Notes under the pieces: model-generated | Told to the model about the DNA's origin: nothing | Database searches by the model: none | The model's input: the letters and a program-made list of their open reading frames with translations, nothing else | Made by a program: the position numbers and the translations under genes | Source: Siderastrea siderea | Lineage: Eukaryota > Cnidaria > Anthozoa > Scleractinia > Rhizangiidae | Direction of reading: 5' to 3' | Length of the DNA stretch: 64,000 nucleotides | Assembly: GCA_964030785.1 (NCBI GenBank) | Contig: OZ034968.1 | Coordinates: 56,744,899 to 56,808,898, forward strand | Shown: positions 24,871 to 35,816 of the stretch, piece after piece | How positions within the stretch are numbered: position 1 is the stretch's first letter | How the letters are laid out: each line of letters opens with the position of its first letter

Positions 24871-25510
24871 GATCGCGGACAGAGGAACAACTTCATTCCC
24901 AGGATCCTCTCCGTTTTCAATATGGCGGCCCCATATTAACTGCCAAGTAAACACAAATCTCGAAAGGAGAAAAAATGACTTTTTTATGCGATAAACGTGA
25001 GCAAAACTATTTTTTAACATTTATCTAGGTATATGTTGGCTAAATAATTGCTATAAAAAGCTCTATCTTCTTGAACCGCTAAGTACGCAATATTGCGATA
25101 GAGGTCAATAGAAGACGTGCAATACTGCTGATTTATTATCCCACGCGATGACGCAGTGACGACACCCTGGAATAGTAAATTAAAATTAAATTAGATGCCA
25201 AACGGCTTTAATAAGCTGTTGTCTTTAAGGTTATTATTTTGATTTAACTCAAGTTCAAAACTTCCTTTGTTTGGCAGCTGAGTTCACTGTTGCGTATCGG
25301 AATGTCTCTTGTAGCATTTATTATTTCCCTTAGCAACTGACGTGTTTGAAACACAAAGGTTAATAGCCGTTCAATTTGAGCAACAAAGACCTCGCTTCAG
25401 AAACCCGCAATTTGTTGTTCAGTTAAGAAGAAGAAGAAGAGGTTTAAGAGGCCGATATTGGATTGGCCGGCCGGACTTAAATATCACGGGATATTCAAGT
25501 TGCATACGCC
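24871..25510. other. Intergenic, no element recognised
   Basis: AT-rich spacer between the GPCR and the ankyrin gene. A run of AGA/AAG triplets (AAGAAGAAGAAGAGG) lies at about 25427-25442, just upstream of the ankyrin gene. No TATA box was seen. Confidence 0.4.
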
Positions 25511-27148
25511 ATGAAGTCCACTCCACTCAATCCAAGCATGTCTCGACTCAAAGAAGCGATTTGCGATGCGAGAATTTACCTAACAAGGCATCTTTTAGAG
25601 AGCGGAGTTGACGTGAATTTTGTTGATGAAGAAGGTTTAACTCCTCTCATGCGAGCAGCGAAGATACCGGACGAAAAATCCCGGACACGTTACAGTTTGC
25701 TCAAACTTTTGTTGCAGTACGGTGCAAATGTCAACACAGTCGATCAGAAAGGTCGACATGTCTTGTCTCAGGCATGTATGCACAAACAAGAGGACATTGT
25801 ACGTCTCTTGTGTAATGTCGCAAAACAGGATGTCGATTTAAATCTGCAGGATTTTGAAGGAAACACTCCCTTGATGCATACTGTGCGAACTGGAAACTCC
25901 AGCTTAGTGAAATTTCTTCTTGATGAGCTGAATAAGTTTCAAGTCGGTATAGATGTTCGAAATCACGAAGACAGGACCCCTTATTTAGAGGCTAAACGAC
26001 TAGGGTATGAAGATTGCGCACAGATTTTATTGACGGAAGGAAATGCGTCGACGAAAATTCAAGTTAATCCTTTCTTGGATTTTATCTCTCTAAAAGACGA
26101 GTCTACTTTGAAAGGGAGAGTTCGAGGCCTTGAAGATGATAAATATGCGATTAACAACTGCGCCGAAACAAGACACGCTAATCCGCGAGGTGTACAAACG
26201 AAGAAAATTATTTCATTGAAGAAGACTGCGCATTTATCTGCTGAGAGATCTGCCTCGGGCCACGAAAAGATACTGAAAAGAAAAACCAGCTCACCTAGGA
26301 AAATTTCAAGCTCCTTTATACACTCAGATTTGGCAATAGAAAACGCGAAAGATTTGGAGAAACAACCCCGCAGGCGGAAACATGCGTGGTATGAATCAGT
26401 TACGGCACCTGAAATGACATCACGCAAAGATCAAGATGACATTGACAAAGAATTGGAGTTGGTCACAACAGAATTAGCGGAGCCGGCGGAGGATAATATC
26501 GCTCCTGTGGTTAACCGTTCATCTCACACTAAATCACTTTGTGTTAACCAACGAGAGCTGCCTGTGAAGAGTTCAAAACATGAAGTGCTTCCAACTCGAA
26601 CAAGTAATCAAGCTTCAAGCCAAGAGTTGAATCGAGCAGAAAGACGAGAGAGTCCAAAAATAACCCCAAAACTGAAACCCTTAGTAGTCCGAAAATTGAG
26701 TGAACCGTCCATAACGTTAAGGAAGCATTCTCGTTCGTATTCTATCGGCAAACTCACTGACGAAAATGCCATGGACGACAATTGCAGCTGGTACTCTCAT
26801 TTTAGCGTTTACAATTCTCCATCGGTAGCTTTTCTGACTAAAATCATGAACCTTTACGCCGAGCAAATGTCTCCCGATTCTTCGTTTCGTTGCGGCGTAA
26901 AACCCGTAAATCCCGATGAGCCGAAAGTGCCGAAGATTTCCGTCGCTTCAGTGCCAGGAGACGACTTGCGTTCCGAAGCAGGCCGATTGTCTCCCTTGAG
27001 GTCGTCGCTTTCCAGCAGAAGTAATAGCGCTGCAAGCTTCACGTCGAGTCGGAAGTTTCAGGCGGCCGTAACACGAACGGTTGCGCCTCATCTATCGAGT
27101 AAAAGGTCTCTTTCAACGCTAAGAGTGCAAGATGTAGATTTCCAATAA
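25511..27148 (+). CDS. Ankyrin-repeat protein, ANKRD34-like, single exon
   Basis: 545 aa with no intron needed. Four ankyrin repeats lie at about residues 41-73, 80-112, 117-150 and 153-179, with the hallmarks EGLTPLMRAA, LLLQYGANVN, GNTPLMHTV and DRTPYLEAKRLGY. The rest (about 180-545) is predicted disordered: Ser-, Lys- and Arg-rich, with clusters such as RKHSRSYSIGKL that look like kinase or 14-3-3 sites. The layout of N-terminal ankyrins with a DxxGxTxLM pattern, a long disordered tail and an intronless frame recalls vertebrate ANKRD34 proteins, whose function is poorly known. Orthology is inference. The start is the first ATG (MKSTPLNP); M10 (MSRLKEAI) is a possible alternative and lies just before the first helix. 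It probably acts as a cytosolic scaffold. No membrane segment or signal peptide. Confidence 0.85.
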   Translation: MKSTPLNPSMSRLKEAICDARIYLTRHLLESGVDVNFVDEEGLTPLMRAAKIPDEKSRTRYSLLKLLLQYGANVNTVDQKGRHVLSQACMHKQEDIVRLLCNVAKQDVDLNLQDFEGNTPLMHTVRTGNSSLVKFLLDELNKFQVGIDVRNHEDRTPYLEAKRLGYEDCAQILLTEGNASTKIQVNPFLDFISLKDESTLKGRVRGLEDDKYAINNCAETRHANPRGVQTKKIISLKKTAHLSAERSASGHEKILKRKTSSPRKISSSFIHSDLAIENAKDLEKQPRRRKHAWYESVTAPEMTSRKDQDDIDKELELVTTELAEPAEDNIAPVVNRSSHTKSLCVNQRELPVKSSKHEVLPTRTSNQASSQELNRAERRESPKITPKLKPLVVRKLSEPSITLRKHSRSYSIGKLTDENAMDDNCSWYSHFSVYNSPSVAFLTKIMNLYAEQMSPDSSFRCGVKPVNPDEPKVPKISVASVPGDDLRSEAGRLSPLRSSLSSRSNSAASFTSSRKFQAAVTRTVAPHLSSKRSLSTLRVQDVDFQ

Positions 27149-27827
27149 CTTGGTCCGTCGCTCTTCGAGGAACATGTTGTCAGGAGCATGTCATGAACGA
27201 GGTTATCAGGGATGATATGCTTCTAAACCTGTATAAACGTAACTCCAAGAACCACTTTTTGTTCATCCGTCTCTATTTTTTGTCGTAGCTCTGTGATATA
27301 CTCCTCATTGTATCGTATTTACATACATATTGACAAAAAATATACTAAATTTTGATTAAAATTGCAGAGTAAACACGTTTTGCTGTCGGCTGTGAAAGGG
27401 GTGGGGGGTGGAAACTAATTACTGTGAATGCTGTGAACCTGCCAAACTCTCGGCTGTGAAAGAAGTGTTTTGTAAGGCCGGTTTGCACGATACGACTTAT
27501 CAGACCAATTTGTCTGCCCGATTCGCCAAAATGAAAATCGGCCCGATGCAGAAAATTCATCACGTCGGGTCGACATTCTCAAGGACGCCGCCACGCGTCA
27601 ATCAAAATTCATCGAGTCGGGTGTCAAAATACACGTCCGATTCCACTCCGATACTTTCGAGCCAACAAATCGGGTCGAGCAGGAGCCAACAAATGGCATG
27701 GCATCGTGTAAACAGGCGCAATATTCATGCGCTGATCATCGGCCTGCCGACAAATCGTAGCGTGCAAGTTGGCCTCAATCTGGAAGCTGAGAAAACTAAA
27801 TTGTCGGCTGAGAATGTGAAATTTTGA

Positions 27828-27990
27828 GACTGCGAGTAGTTTCTAATTTTGGCGATGGCGATTGTGGGGCAGGCGAAATACACACGCGCGCGCGCGAAAT
27901 GTGGCGTCTCCTCGAAATTTCGCGCGCGGGCGTGTGTGTATTTCGCCCACCCCACGATCGCCATCGCCAAATTAGAGACTACTCGCAGTC
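27828..27990. mobile_element. 163-bp foldback element, arms about 75 bp
   Basis: Left arm GACTGCGAGTAG...GGCGATGGCGAT...GGCGAAATACACAC; the right arm is its inverse, ending CTACTCGCAGTC. The centre is CG-rich (CGCGCGCGCG). The arms are near-identical, so the insertion is probably recent. No target duplication was clear. It lies about 680 bp past the ankyrin gene. Confidence 0.8.
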
Positions 27991-28550
27991 TAGTGACTTT
28001 GGGCTGAATTGGGGCAGGCTTTCGGCTGACAGCTAAGAAGCGCCTTTTTCGAATTTTTTAAAAAACTTCATGTTGATAGGGATGTTTTAGGGGGCATATA
28101 CAAAGGGAGTTATACCAAAAACTGAAATTTCCCTTTGTATTCAATTCAGATAGCTTATGCAGCTCGCGAGATATATTTATAGTCTGTGGGTGCGACATTG
28201 CCAAAGTGGTTCCGTTCTTTCTCACACGGTTTGATTTACATGCTCGGAAATTCTGTCTCCTCTTCCGATCACTGTTTCTTTGTCCCATCATGGGTCCCAT
28301 CAAAGGTTCCGATATAAGAATATGATAGTGAAATTCATGAGCGTGTTAGCCGGGGAACGGGGAATCTCGACAGAGCCAACTGGTCTTACAACGGGAGTCC
28401 TAAAGTCTCCGTTCATTTTGAAAATTATTGCAAGGAGATCTGATTTTAAAACTATCAGAGCGCTTTGGAAACTGAGCGCAAGTCCCAGGCTTTCTCTCGA
28501 AAAGCTTTCTGCAGGCCGGGAAGCACTAAGGACGAGAACGTGCTGGGGAT

Positions 28551-28552
28551 TT

Positions 28553-28607
<55 letters not shown>

Positions 28608-28608
28608 T
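28551..28608. repeat. (ATTT)n microsatellite
   Basis: About 14 uninterrupted tetranucleotide units. Confidence 0.95.
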
Positions 28609-28997
28609 ATGTGGTTCCAAAAACCAAGCCCACTTGTTGATAGTAGCTCTTCGTCAATATGAGTCTCCTTCCTTACCGTGGAATGATGTCACTCCGTCGA
28701 CCGGCAGTCATTCCTCCCTTATAATTTCAAGGCCCAACTTTCCTTTCCTAGTTCAGAGTACGAAGTTGGTACAGCTTCAAAAGAAATCTAAAGGTCAAGG
28801 CTATGATTCGCTTCCTGCAAAAGGAATGAACCTTCAATATGATTTCTTCGCTATTGTCTTCTCTTATGTTCCTTATTCTTTTTACTGTAAAAAAAAATAT
28901 TTCCTCGATTAATAAAACGATGAAAAGATTCAAAGCTTGCCCAAGAAAAAAAAAAAAAGAAAAGGGTGAAAGAAAGATGAAAGGAAAAAAAAAATTG

Positions 28998-29084
28998 TGC
29001 CCCGTGTGAGGATCGAACTCACGACCTTCAGATTTCTAATGACAGATTATGAGACTGACGCGCTGCCTACTGCGCTAACGAGGC
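28998..29084 (-). tRNA. tRNA-Met (CAT), elongator type, with 14-nt intron
   Basis: Read on the minus strand, the gene starts GCCTCGTTAGCGCAG and ends ACACGGGGCA. The acceptor stem pairs GCCTCGT with ACGGGGC (one T-G wobble). The A box TTAGCGCAGTAGGC and B box GAGTTCGATCC are intact. The anticodon loop is CTCATA, then a 14-nt insert (ATCTGTCATTAGAA), then ATCTGA, which closes the stem with TCAGT. The insert sits after position 37, the standard nuclear tRNA intron site. Without it the tRNA is 73 nt including the discriminator A. CCA is not encoded, as expected for a eukaryote. It has no initiator-tRNA features in the acceptor stem, so elongator Met is favoured. Confidence 0.93.
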
Positions 29085-30755
29085 ACCGCTGCTTAAAGTG
29101 GTGAAAAATAAGTTATTTAAATTAAAACTAATTAATATGCAGGCTTTCCTAGCACTCAAACCGAAATATAACCCAAATAAGTTCTATTCGTCGTTTTCTC
29201 TCAATATGCCGACTAAAACATAATAAAATTAAGATGTTTATACAAAGGACATGGAACTCGTAGGGTACCCGCTATCTCGACCGCTCGAGGAAAACGAGAA
29301 ATTCGTTCGAGATAGCGAGAGTGGTGTCAATTTTGGTAGATTTTTTAAAATTAAGAACCGGTGATTGCTAACTTTGGTGCTTTCAGAGAGTACTCTGTAG
29401 CTCTATTTGTATAATATTGCCTATCCACGCTGTTTTATTACTTCTTGAGTGTTTGGTTAACTCATGATTAATCAACCCGAATTGAACGACAACGATGGCC
29501 TGACTACAGGACTGCCGTATAGGGTATTCCAGTATGTGAATATTATCACTTAAAATTTAAGACTTTTTCAGTTTTAAGATAAACTTTTGTCGTAATTGTG
29601 TAACCATGCGTCCTGTTTTCATGCAGTCCGACATCATAATCATTCCCGTTCAAAAGGGTGGTAATTTTGGCCAAGGGAACTCTTTGCTTTCTAGACAACG
29701 CGGAAGTTCGAGCCGGTGGCCGGAGCTGGTGATAAATGCCTGAAAAGTAGTTAGCAAATTCAGGGGAAATGGCAGGGGATTTGAACCCGGTGTCCGAGAT
29801 AGCGGGGTCTATTATTTACTTCGTATTAACCGAGCGCGAGGGCCGTACAGGGAGAATATTGCCCGCGGTCTTTCTGGTACGGACCGAGCGAAAGCGACGT
29901 CCGTACAAGAAGGACTGAGGACAATATTCTCCCAGAACGGTCCCGAGCTATTGAGAGTTAATAAGTTTATTATATGGTTGTGCCTAACACTTTATTACTT
30001 GAAAAGTGAGGCGTCGTGGGTTGGGATGAATGAAGCAGTTTACGTACCGGAAAGCATTCAAATCTCCGCAGTTTTATTTCACACAAAAAAATTTATATCG
30101 CACAAGGGAAAGTAAAAACTTTCAAAATAACTGTCTCTTTTCATTTAGCTTCAAATCATTCCAACTATTTGAATCAAATATACTTTCACATTTTCTATGT
30201 TCCCGCTTTACCAGCCGGGCATTAACATCGCTCATAATGCCCGTGGACATTACGGGAAAACCCGGCCTCGCGTATTGGTCAATCGCAGCGCGGGTTATTA
30301 GCCATATAATAAAGTTTCCTACACCACCGTCAGATTTAGCGTTACGAACTACAACGTTCCAGGTAACGACCGCATAAAGACACTGGAATGTAGCCATTGG
30401 TCAAGACGGTGGTCAAGTGGCCAGTGGTCACGAAGTCAAGAGGGCAGGAAACAGGACTTCCAAAGTGACAGCATCCGGGAAGCGAGAGAGAGATAGGACA
30501 AAAAATCACAATATCGCATAACATTTTACAACAGACTAAAACCGCACAGAGTTTGAGTCTCTTACTAAGGGGAGGGGCGCCGATATTCTTCTTTACAGTT
30601 GGGATTTACGACGTCAGCAGCGGCTTAACGAACTAATTCGGTCATTTCCGATTTGCATTGAGGTGAAGCTGAGATGATACCTTCACCCTACCATTGCTTT
30701 AAAAAAAAACATTTATCAAAATAAAAGAAGATTTTTTTGACCTTGCCTGCAAGTT
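29085..30755. other. Intergenic with palindromic repeats
   Basis: Contains a short inverted repeat around 29273-29327 (GCTATCTCGA with TCGAGATAGC) and the larger one at 29823-29962. No gene was recognised. Confidence 0.45.
29823..29962. repeat. Imperfect palindrome of about 140 bp
   Basis: The outer arms are ATTAAC and GTTAAT. Inside are GGGAGAATATTG and CAATATTCTCCC, and GTACGGACCGAGCG faces GACGTCCGTAC. It looks like a degenerate foldback or MITE. Confidence 0.5.
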
Positions 30756-30761
30756 TTTATT
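30756..30761 (-). terminator. Poly(A) signal (AATAAA) of the secreted matrix-like gene
   Basis: AATAAA on the minus strand lies 80 bp past the stop at 30841, a normal 3' UTR distance. Confidence 0.55.
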
Positions 30762-30840
30762 CAAACCTAGGTTTACAAGTTCTTTACTGCAATGTTTTAA
30801 ACCCCTGACAATTTTTGCCTGGAGCTTTAATTTCCTTCAC

Positions 30841-33800
30841 TCACTGAACCAAAATATAACCCATTGTCTTTATGCGCTTGATTCCGTTATCTCCTCCTGT
30901 AGCGGCGTCGTTTCCACACGTGATGGAGTCATCGTTCCCTCCTCCAGTACCAAACCCGATTTTGGTGTCACATGTAATGCAGTCGTCTTCGTTGTTACCA
31001 AGGATACCGATTCTTGCAGCTCTGATAGGGTGTTTACTGCTAGGTCCGTAGGCCCACGCAGTGTTAAACCCCTCCTTATTGCAGTTTGGCTGCAAAGAGG
31101 CTTGAGATCCAACTAGGGATTTCCATGTGTCACGACCGAGTGAGGTGGCGCGGTATTGCCCGTCAGCAATCAGTGAATATAGGGAGCTGGCGTGCCTGTA
31201 AATGACAGTAGTCTTCATCTGATGGCCGAGCTTCATAGCGAGACAGATCTTGGAGAAGTGTGTGTTCCAGTAGGTCGGTAGCTTGGTTTCGAGAGAGTCA
31301 AACCCAGTCTTCCCTCCTGGGAGATTGAAGTCGATCTTGTTGCTCCACAGTTTGGAAGTGTAGTGAAAGGTTCTCTGGATAATGATTAAAATAATACGAC
31401 CATCAACCCTATTCAGACCGGGCTTTTTTAATCTTCTGGGTCCGGGGGGGGGGGGGGCTGGGGGGTGCCCCCTCCAAGGCTATGACAACGAAACTTAGTA
31501 CGTTCAACACTCTTCCTTTAAGGTACACAATATAAGCTGGTGACGTCGTATGACGTAAGAATTGCGCCAATTTCATTAACGGCGGCCATCTTATCTTGGA
31601 TTTCTTGAATTTTCCAGAACCTTTACAAAGCGCCAAAATTGATCAAAAAGTAGTCAAAACAACAAAAGAAGACAAAACTGATCTTAAACTAGAAAACTTA
31701 CTTCAAGAAAATTATAATTCTTCATTAAAAAGGTGAAAATTGAAAATTCTGGAAAACAGCCTGTCAAAAAGTGGTTGCCATGGTAACGCCAAACTTGGTG
31801 GGCAGTTGATTTGAGGCTAGTCCTTACTACAGCAACCAGAATTACGACAGTGCCTATTAGCTACGAAGATTAAGAAATATGTATCTGTTTTGGTTTTTGT
31901 CGTTCCAGACGCGTCTGTTCTCGAGAGCAAGCTCCTTGGAAAACTTCCTTTCTGGTTTAACGTCAAAGTCAGACCAAGGGAAGTGATTGTGAAAAGTTTC
32001 AGGGTGCAAATTTACGCCACGGACTTGCTATGCCGAAAAAGTAATACGCTTTTATTTCATTACCTTTGTGAAACGAACTAACATTTGTTGCGTTAATATT
32101 ATGACATGTCAAACTAGTACCTTTGAGCCATCGATCTTCATGGCCAGCGTCCATCCACCTCCTCCACATGCACCAAGCCCAGCGCTGGTCATGTGACAGT
32201 ATACGGGGATCTTTGTCGATCCTACGCTAAGCAAGTACGCTTTGTTTCCTGCTGACCTAATATAGTATTTCGTCATTTTTAAAAAACATACCTCCTTTTG
32301 TTAAGAGAGATGCCTATTACACCCTTCTCCGGTTTTGAACAAATTTCACGATTTTTGTCGACTCTCCCCGTGATCATTATTCATTCGTGATCTTCCTTTT
32401 TGGCATTGTTACCCCTCACTATACCACCAGGAGCCATAATCGGGGATGGAGACCGTAACTAACTGCCATTTTCAGTATTGGCGTTGGCCCCATCGAAAAA
32501 GACAAATATGCTATTTTTAGAAAAAATTGCGCCATCGCGCGTGACACACGCGCGTGTGTGTTGCGAGGACTCTGCGCAGAGAAAAACAAAGAAAATGGCG
32601 TCGGAAATTACCTTTGTTGGAGATGAATAAATTCAATTTCTATCATCAGTGTCACTTCCTAATTTGAGGCAAGCCCTTGGGGAGAACTTTCTGGATAGTG
32701 ACTCTGGATATAAGGATTATACAAGTGATTCTGATGAAGGCAGTGAGAATATTTTAGAAAAATCCTGTGGCGAAGATGTGTCGGACATGTCGGACGAGGA
32801 TTTCCCCGTTAGACGGAAGAAACGTTTTAAGGGCAAAAATGGCGTCGAACTACGAAAAAATCAGTTGAAGGCGAATTAGGCAGAAAAAGGGAAAATACAT
32901 CTCGAATATATATTTCCTCTGAGGACGTACAGAGATTGAAGGGCAGCCGCAAAGACTGTAAAATGATTTTCCAAGCACGTACTGAAGAAAAGTAACGCAC
33001 TGATAAATCGTTGTCACTTTTTTCACTGCAAGAAAAATAGTAACATATATTCAAATACCGAGTCAGCAAAGAAAATGTCTGTCGAGATTTCTCAGCGTAT
33101 ATTTTCTGAAATAATGCCCGCCTTTACCGAAATGGCCGAAATGTTTATAATTAAGACCAAGAATAGTGAAAAGTGCGCCTTGTTTTCAATCAAATGCTCT
33201 CGTGGAGAACTGGAAAAACACCAAGAGAAAAAAAACTACTTCCGTCGATGAGAAGGAGAAGATGAAGTGAAACTCCATGCTGCCCTAGTACTTAATATTA
33301 CTTTCTGGGCAATTTACGAACCTAGAAGGGATACATAGCGCAGTGGATGTGGCAAGGGTTTCAACGACAGACAAATCACTAATTGCTATAAAGTTTGTCG
33401 ATCAGACAAACACATGATGGCTCCGTTGTCAGCGTTCTGCGAACGGAGCGATTTCAAACTCGTTCATTTGAACTCCTGCAGCCATAACGGTGAGATCGTA
33501 CAGCTTCAATCCGCTTTGAACGACGATTACAACAATTTTCAGGAAAAATCAAACACGTACCACATTTCAGAGCCCATAATTGGGAGATTTTTCCCAGACC
33601 TTGTGCTTGTACGTTCACTTCGGAGCAGTTTCATTGATTCATTCAGCTCCGCAAAGAAACGCTGCAACACTTCGCAAGGTTTTGACGCCTTTTACGATTA
33701 GTCATGTGATCGCGATCGATTCTTGTTCCCTTTTATCTCGAAGTTTCTCTCTCTTTTTTTCTCTTTCTTGATTTTATAGCAATTAGTGATTGCGTTTTTA

Positions 33801-35727
33801 ATAATAAAAACAATTGTGTACTCGGGCATACCATCTTGGTCATATCCAGCACGCCCTCATTGTACGCAAATTTGCGTGTAGCCACGCGCGTTTATGACGT
33901 TGAGGGTGGCGCAATTTTTTCTAAAAATAGCACATTTGTCTTTTTCGATGGGGCCGCGTGGACCCCGCGCTTACGGTCTCCGTCCCCGATTATGGCTCCT
34001 GATACCACTCAAATTTTTTGTGAGCTTTTTTTGAGATTTTGTCATCAATCTTGGGAAATGGAGTTCATCCTTCTCCCGGCTTTATTTTTCTGTCTAGATC
34101 AGGCATTTTATGGAAAATTAAAACATTGTTCTTTATCCCTCCCAAAATTCTAGTTTATATTGCATATCCAATTTTGAAATCAAGTCGGCATCTGATAAGA
34201 ATTAATTGACTCACGGTTAAGAGTTTCATACACCCAAAATATAGCTATACAGCTAACCAAAATATCCCCAGCTATTCTTATGATTTTCCTTGATTTTCAT
34301 AAGTAGTTGTTTCTCTTTAAACAATTTCAGCCATTTCAACGGTGGTAAAATTAAAGAAGGTTTACAGCCTGTGTGCAGTCCTAAACTCACAACAAGTCAG
34401 TGGAATTTAACTTGGTCCTTTCAGTCGTCAGTACTGGTTCAAGTGTGATATTAGAACGGAGCAGGTTTGTCATGCTTATATTTGAAGGTGGTCCCAACAA
34501 CAGGGATAAATCGTAAATCTTGCAATTTTTCTGTCACACTTACAGGCTCTTTTCGTAAATTTCCTTACAGGTCGAAGCTGCTTGACCTAGAAGACAGCAA
34601 ATAACAATATCGGAGGTGTGTCAATTATGAACTTTGGGGAGAACTCTGTCATAGGTAAAGCAATGACATGAATCAGTAGCAAATTTCATTCAGATCATGG
34701 AAACGACATGAACAGCAAATTTCATTCAGATACAATGGAAATTCTCTAAAACTCCATCCGCCAGCTAAATTGACCAAGAGTACTATTCAATTAAGGATGC
34801 AACACAGAAAACAAGCTTTATAAACGAACCATTTTCATTTACACTTGGTAAAACATTCCCGAGTAAAAACGAAACGTAAATCATCGGGAGCGACTGCTAC
34901 TCGTCCGGATCGCAAGAAGAAGCTCTCTGTGCAATTTAGTAGGTTCATGTTTTTTCAACTTGGCTAGGCAGCAATAAACTATCCATTGACACCACTGGAA
35001 TTTTACAACTTTTTTTATGTGTGAGGGTGGGCAAGTTTGTGCCTTCCCTGCAGTTTGCCACAAACGGCTTTAGAATTTTCTGGCTTTGAGGAACTATATC
35101 TTCGCTAGAGATAGTCCGACTTGGCCATTTTACTGAGTTCTTTCTTATTCATGTTTTCAGAAGTGGGTTCCTGGTTTCGGGTTATATTTTCCTTCATGCG
35201 TTGATTCGTTGTTCTTGTGGAAAGTTCTATAACGGCAAGAGGAAAGTTACATGAAAATGAACCGTTGCGAAGAGAGTGCAAGACGGCGTCTTTTTCCAAA
35301 TTGATCGCGGCTCTTGTATGAATATGATTTGCTTCTATGTGATCTATTGAATGCCTCTTCATTTAAAGGTATTTTTCCTACTTAAAGCAAAAAAAAAAAA
35401 CTTTCCCTTCCACAGTAAATACCAAAAGAATCTAAATGTGACTATTAGCAAAACGGAGAAATAAACTGTTTAAATACTGTACTTACCGGGATTGGGAGAA
35501 GGCTGCATAAGTTTGATCAACTTGTCCAGTTTTTCATCGAGTTTTTTGATGGCCTCATGCGTGTTAGCATCTTGTCCGATGTATTGGTTACACACAACTG
35601 TTTTGCCGTCTGTCTGGGGGTGAACTATAGACGTGTTGTTTAGTGTCATATTCGCGCCATTCGCCAGGTATGTCGCGAAAAAGAACGACAAAGCTGCAGC
35701 AAACGAAAGGTACATCGTGCGAACCAC
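30841..35727 (-). CDS. Secreted cnidarian protein, skeletal-organic-matrix protein 5-like, four exons
   Basis: Exons: 35727-35487, 34586-34544, 32256-32121, 31374-30841. They total 954 nt, 317 aa, with GT-AG borders and phases 1, 2 and 0. Seen: a signal peptide ([19 protein letters not shown]), N-glycosylation sites near 26-31, and a short heptad helix at 57-74 ([12 protein letters not shown]) that could drive oligomerisation. Then TCKEIYEKS (86-94) and a fibrinogen-like module with [22 protein letters not shown] at 123-138, [13 protein letters not shown] and ETKLPTYW. The end has Cys pairs (CITCDTK, SITCGND) and MGYILVQ. Many coral proteins share this plan and are named for one found in skeletal matrix; a lectin-like or adhesive role is plausible but unproven. 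The 43-nt exon 2 is easily missed but is needed for frame. Intron 2 carries a 1.57-kb transposon. A TATA box and a poly(A) signal frame the gene. Confidence 0.93.
31440..31467. repeat. G-rich run in intron 3 of the matrix-like gene
   Basis: Runs of G broken by CT, shortly upstream of the exon 4 acceptor (C-rich on the transcribed strand). Confidence 0.7.
32428..34001. mobile_element. 1.57-kb DNA transposon with ~110-bp TIRs and 7-bp target duplication
   Basis: Both ends read inward CAGGAGCCATAATCGGGGA, then GGAGACCGTAA, GGCCCCATCGAAAAAGACAA, GCTATTTTTAGAAAAAATTG and CGCCA, so the TIRs run over 100 bp with a variable stretch inside. ATACCAC flanks both sides (32421-32427 and 34002-34008). The 7-bp duplication and CA terminus would suit a P-element relative, but no transposase core was recognised, so the superfamily is open. 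It lies in intron 2 of the matrix-like gene. Confidence 0.85.
32594..32879 (+). pseudogene. Decayed ORF inside the 1.57-kb transposon
   Basis: From ATG at 32594 the frame reads [11 protein letters not shown], then a TAA, then goes on in the same frame into an acidic segment ([31 protein letters not shown]) and a basic one ([11 protein letters not shown]), ending at 32879. Acidic-then-basic N-termini are usual in transposon proteins. A second fragment starts at 33075 ([10 protein letters not shown]). No catalytic motif was found. Probably a non-autonomous remnant. Confidence 0.5.
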
Positions 35728-35808
35728 GAACTTTTCTTTACAGTTTCAACGAGTGGGAAACGCCTTCCAATGCAAGTCGGATAGTATTGTTTGTATTGCA
35801 AACGGCTT

Positions 35809-35816
35809 CTTTTATA
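35809..35816 (-). promoter_or_regulatory. TATA box of the matrix-like gene
   Basis: TATAAAAG on the minus strand, about 82 bp before the ATG at 35727. It fits a start site near 35780. Confidence 0.6.

Larger units (their letters stand above)
27149..28997. other. Intergenic with repeats only
   Basis: Holds the foldback at 27828-27990, an ATTT microsatellite at 28551-28608 and an A-rich run just before the tRNA. An open frame at 28280-28912 is carried through the ATTT tract and has no domain, so it is not called a gene. Confidence 0.5.

Noticed and set aside
28280..28912. 210-residue plus-strand open frame
   Set aside because: Carried open by the ATTT microsatellite; nothing on either side looks like protein.
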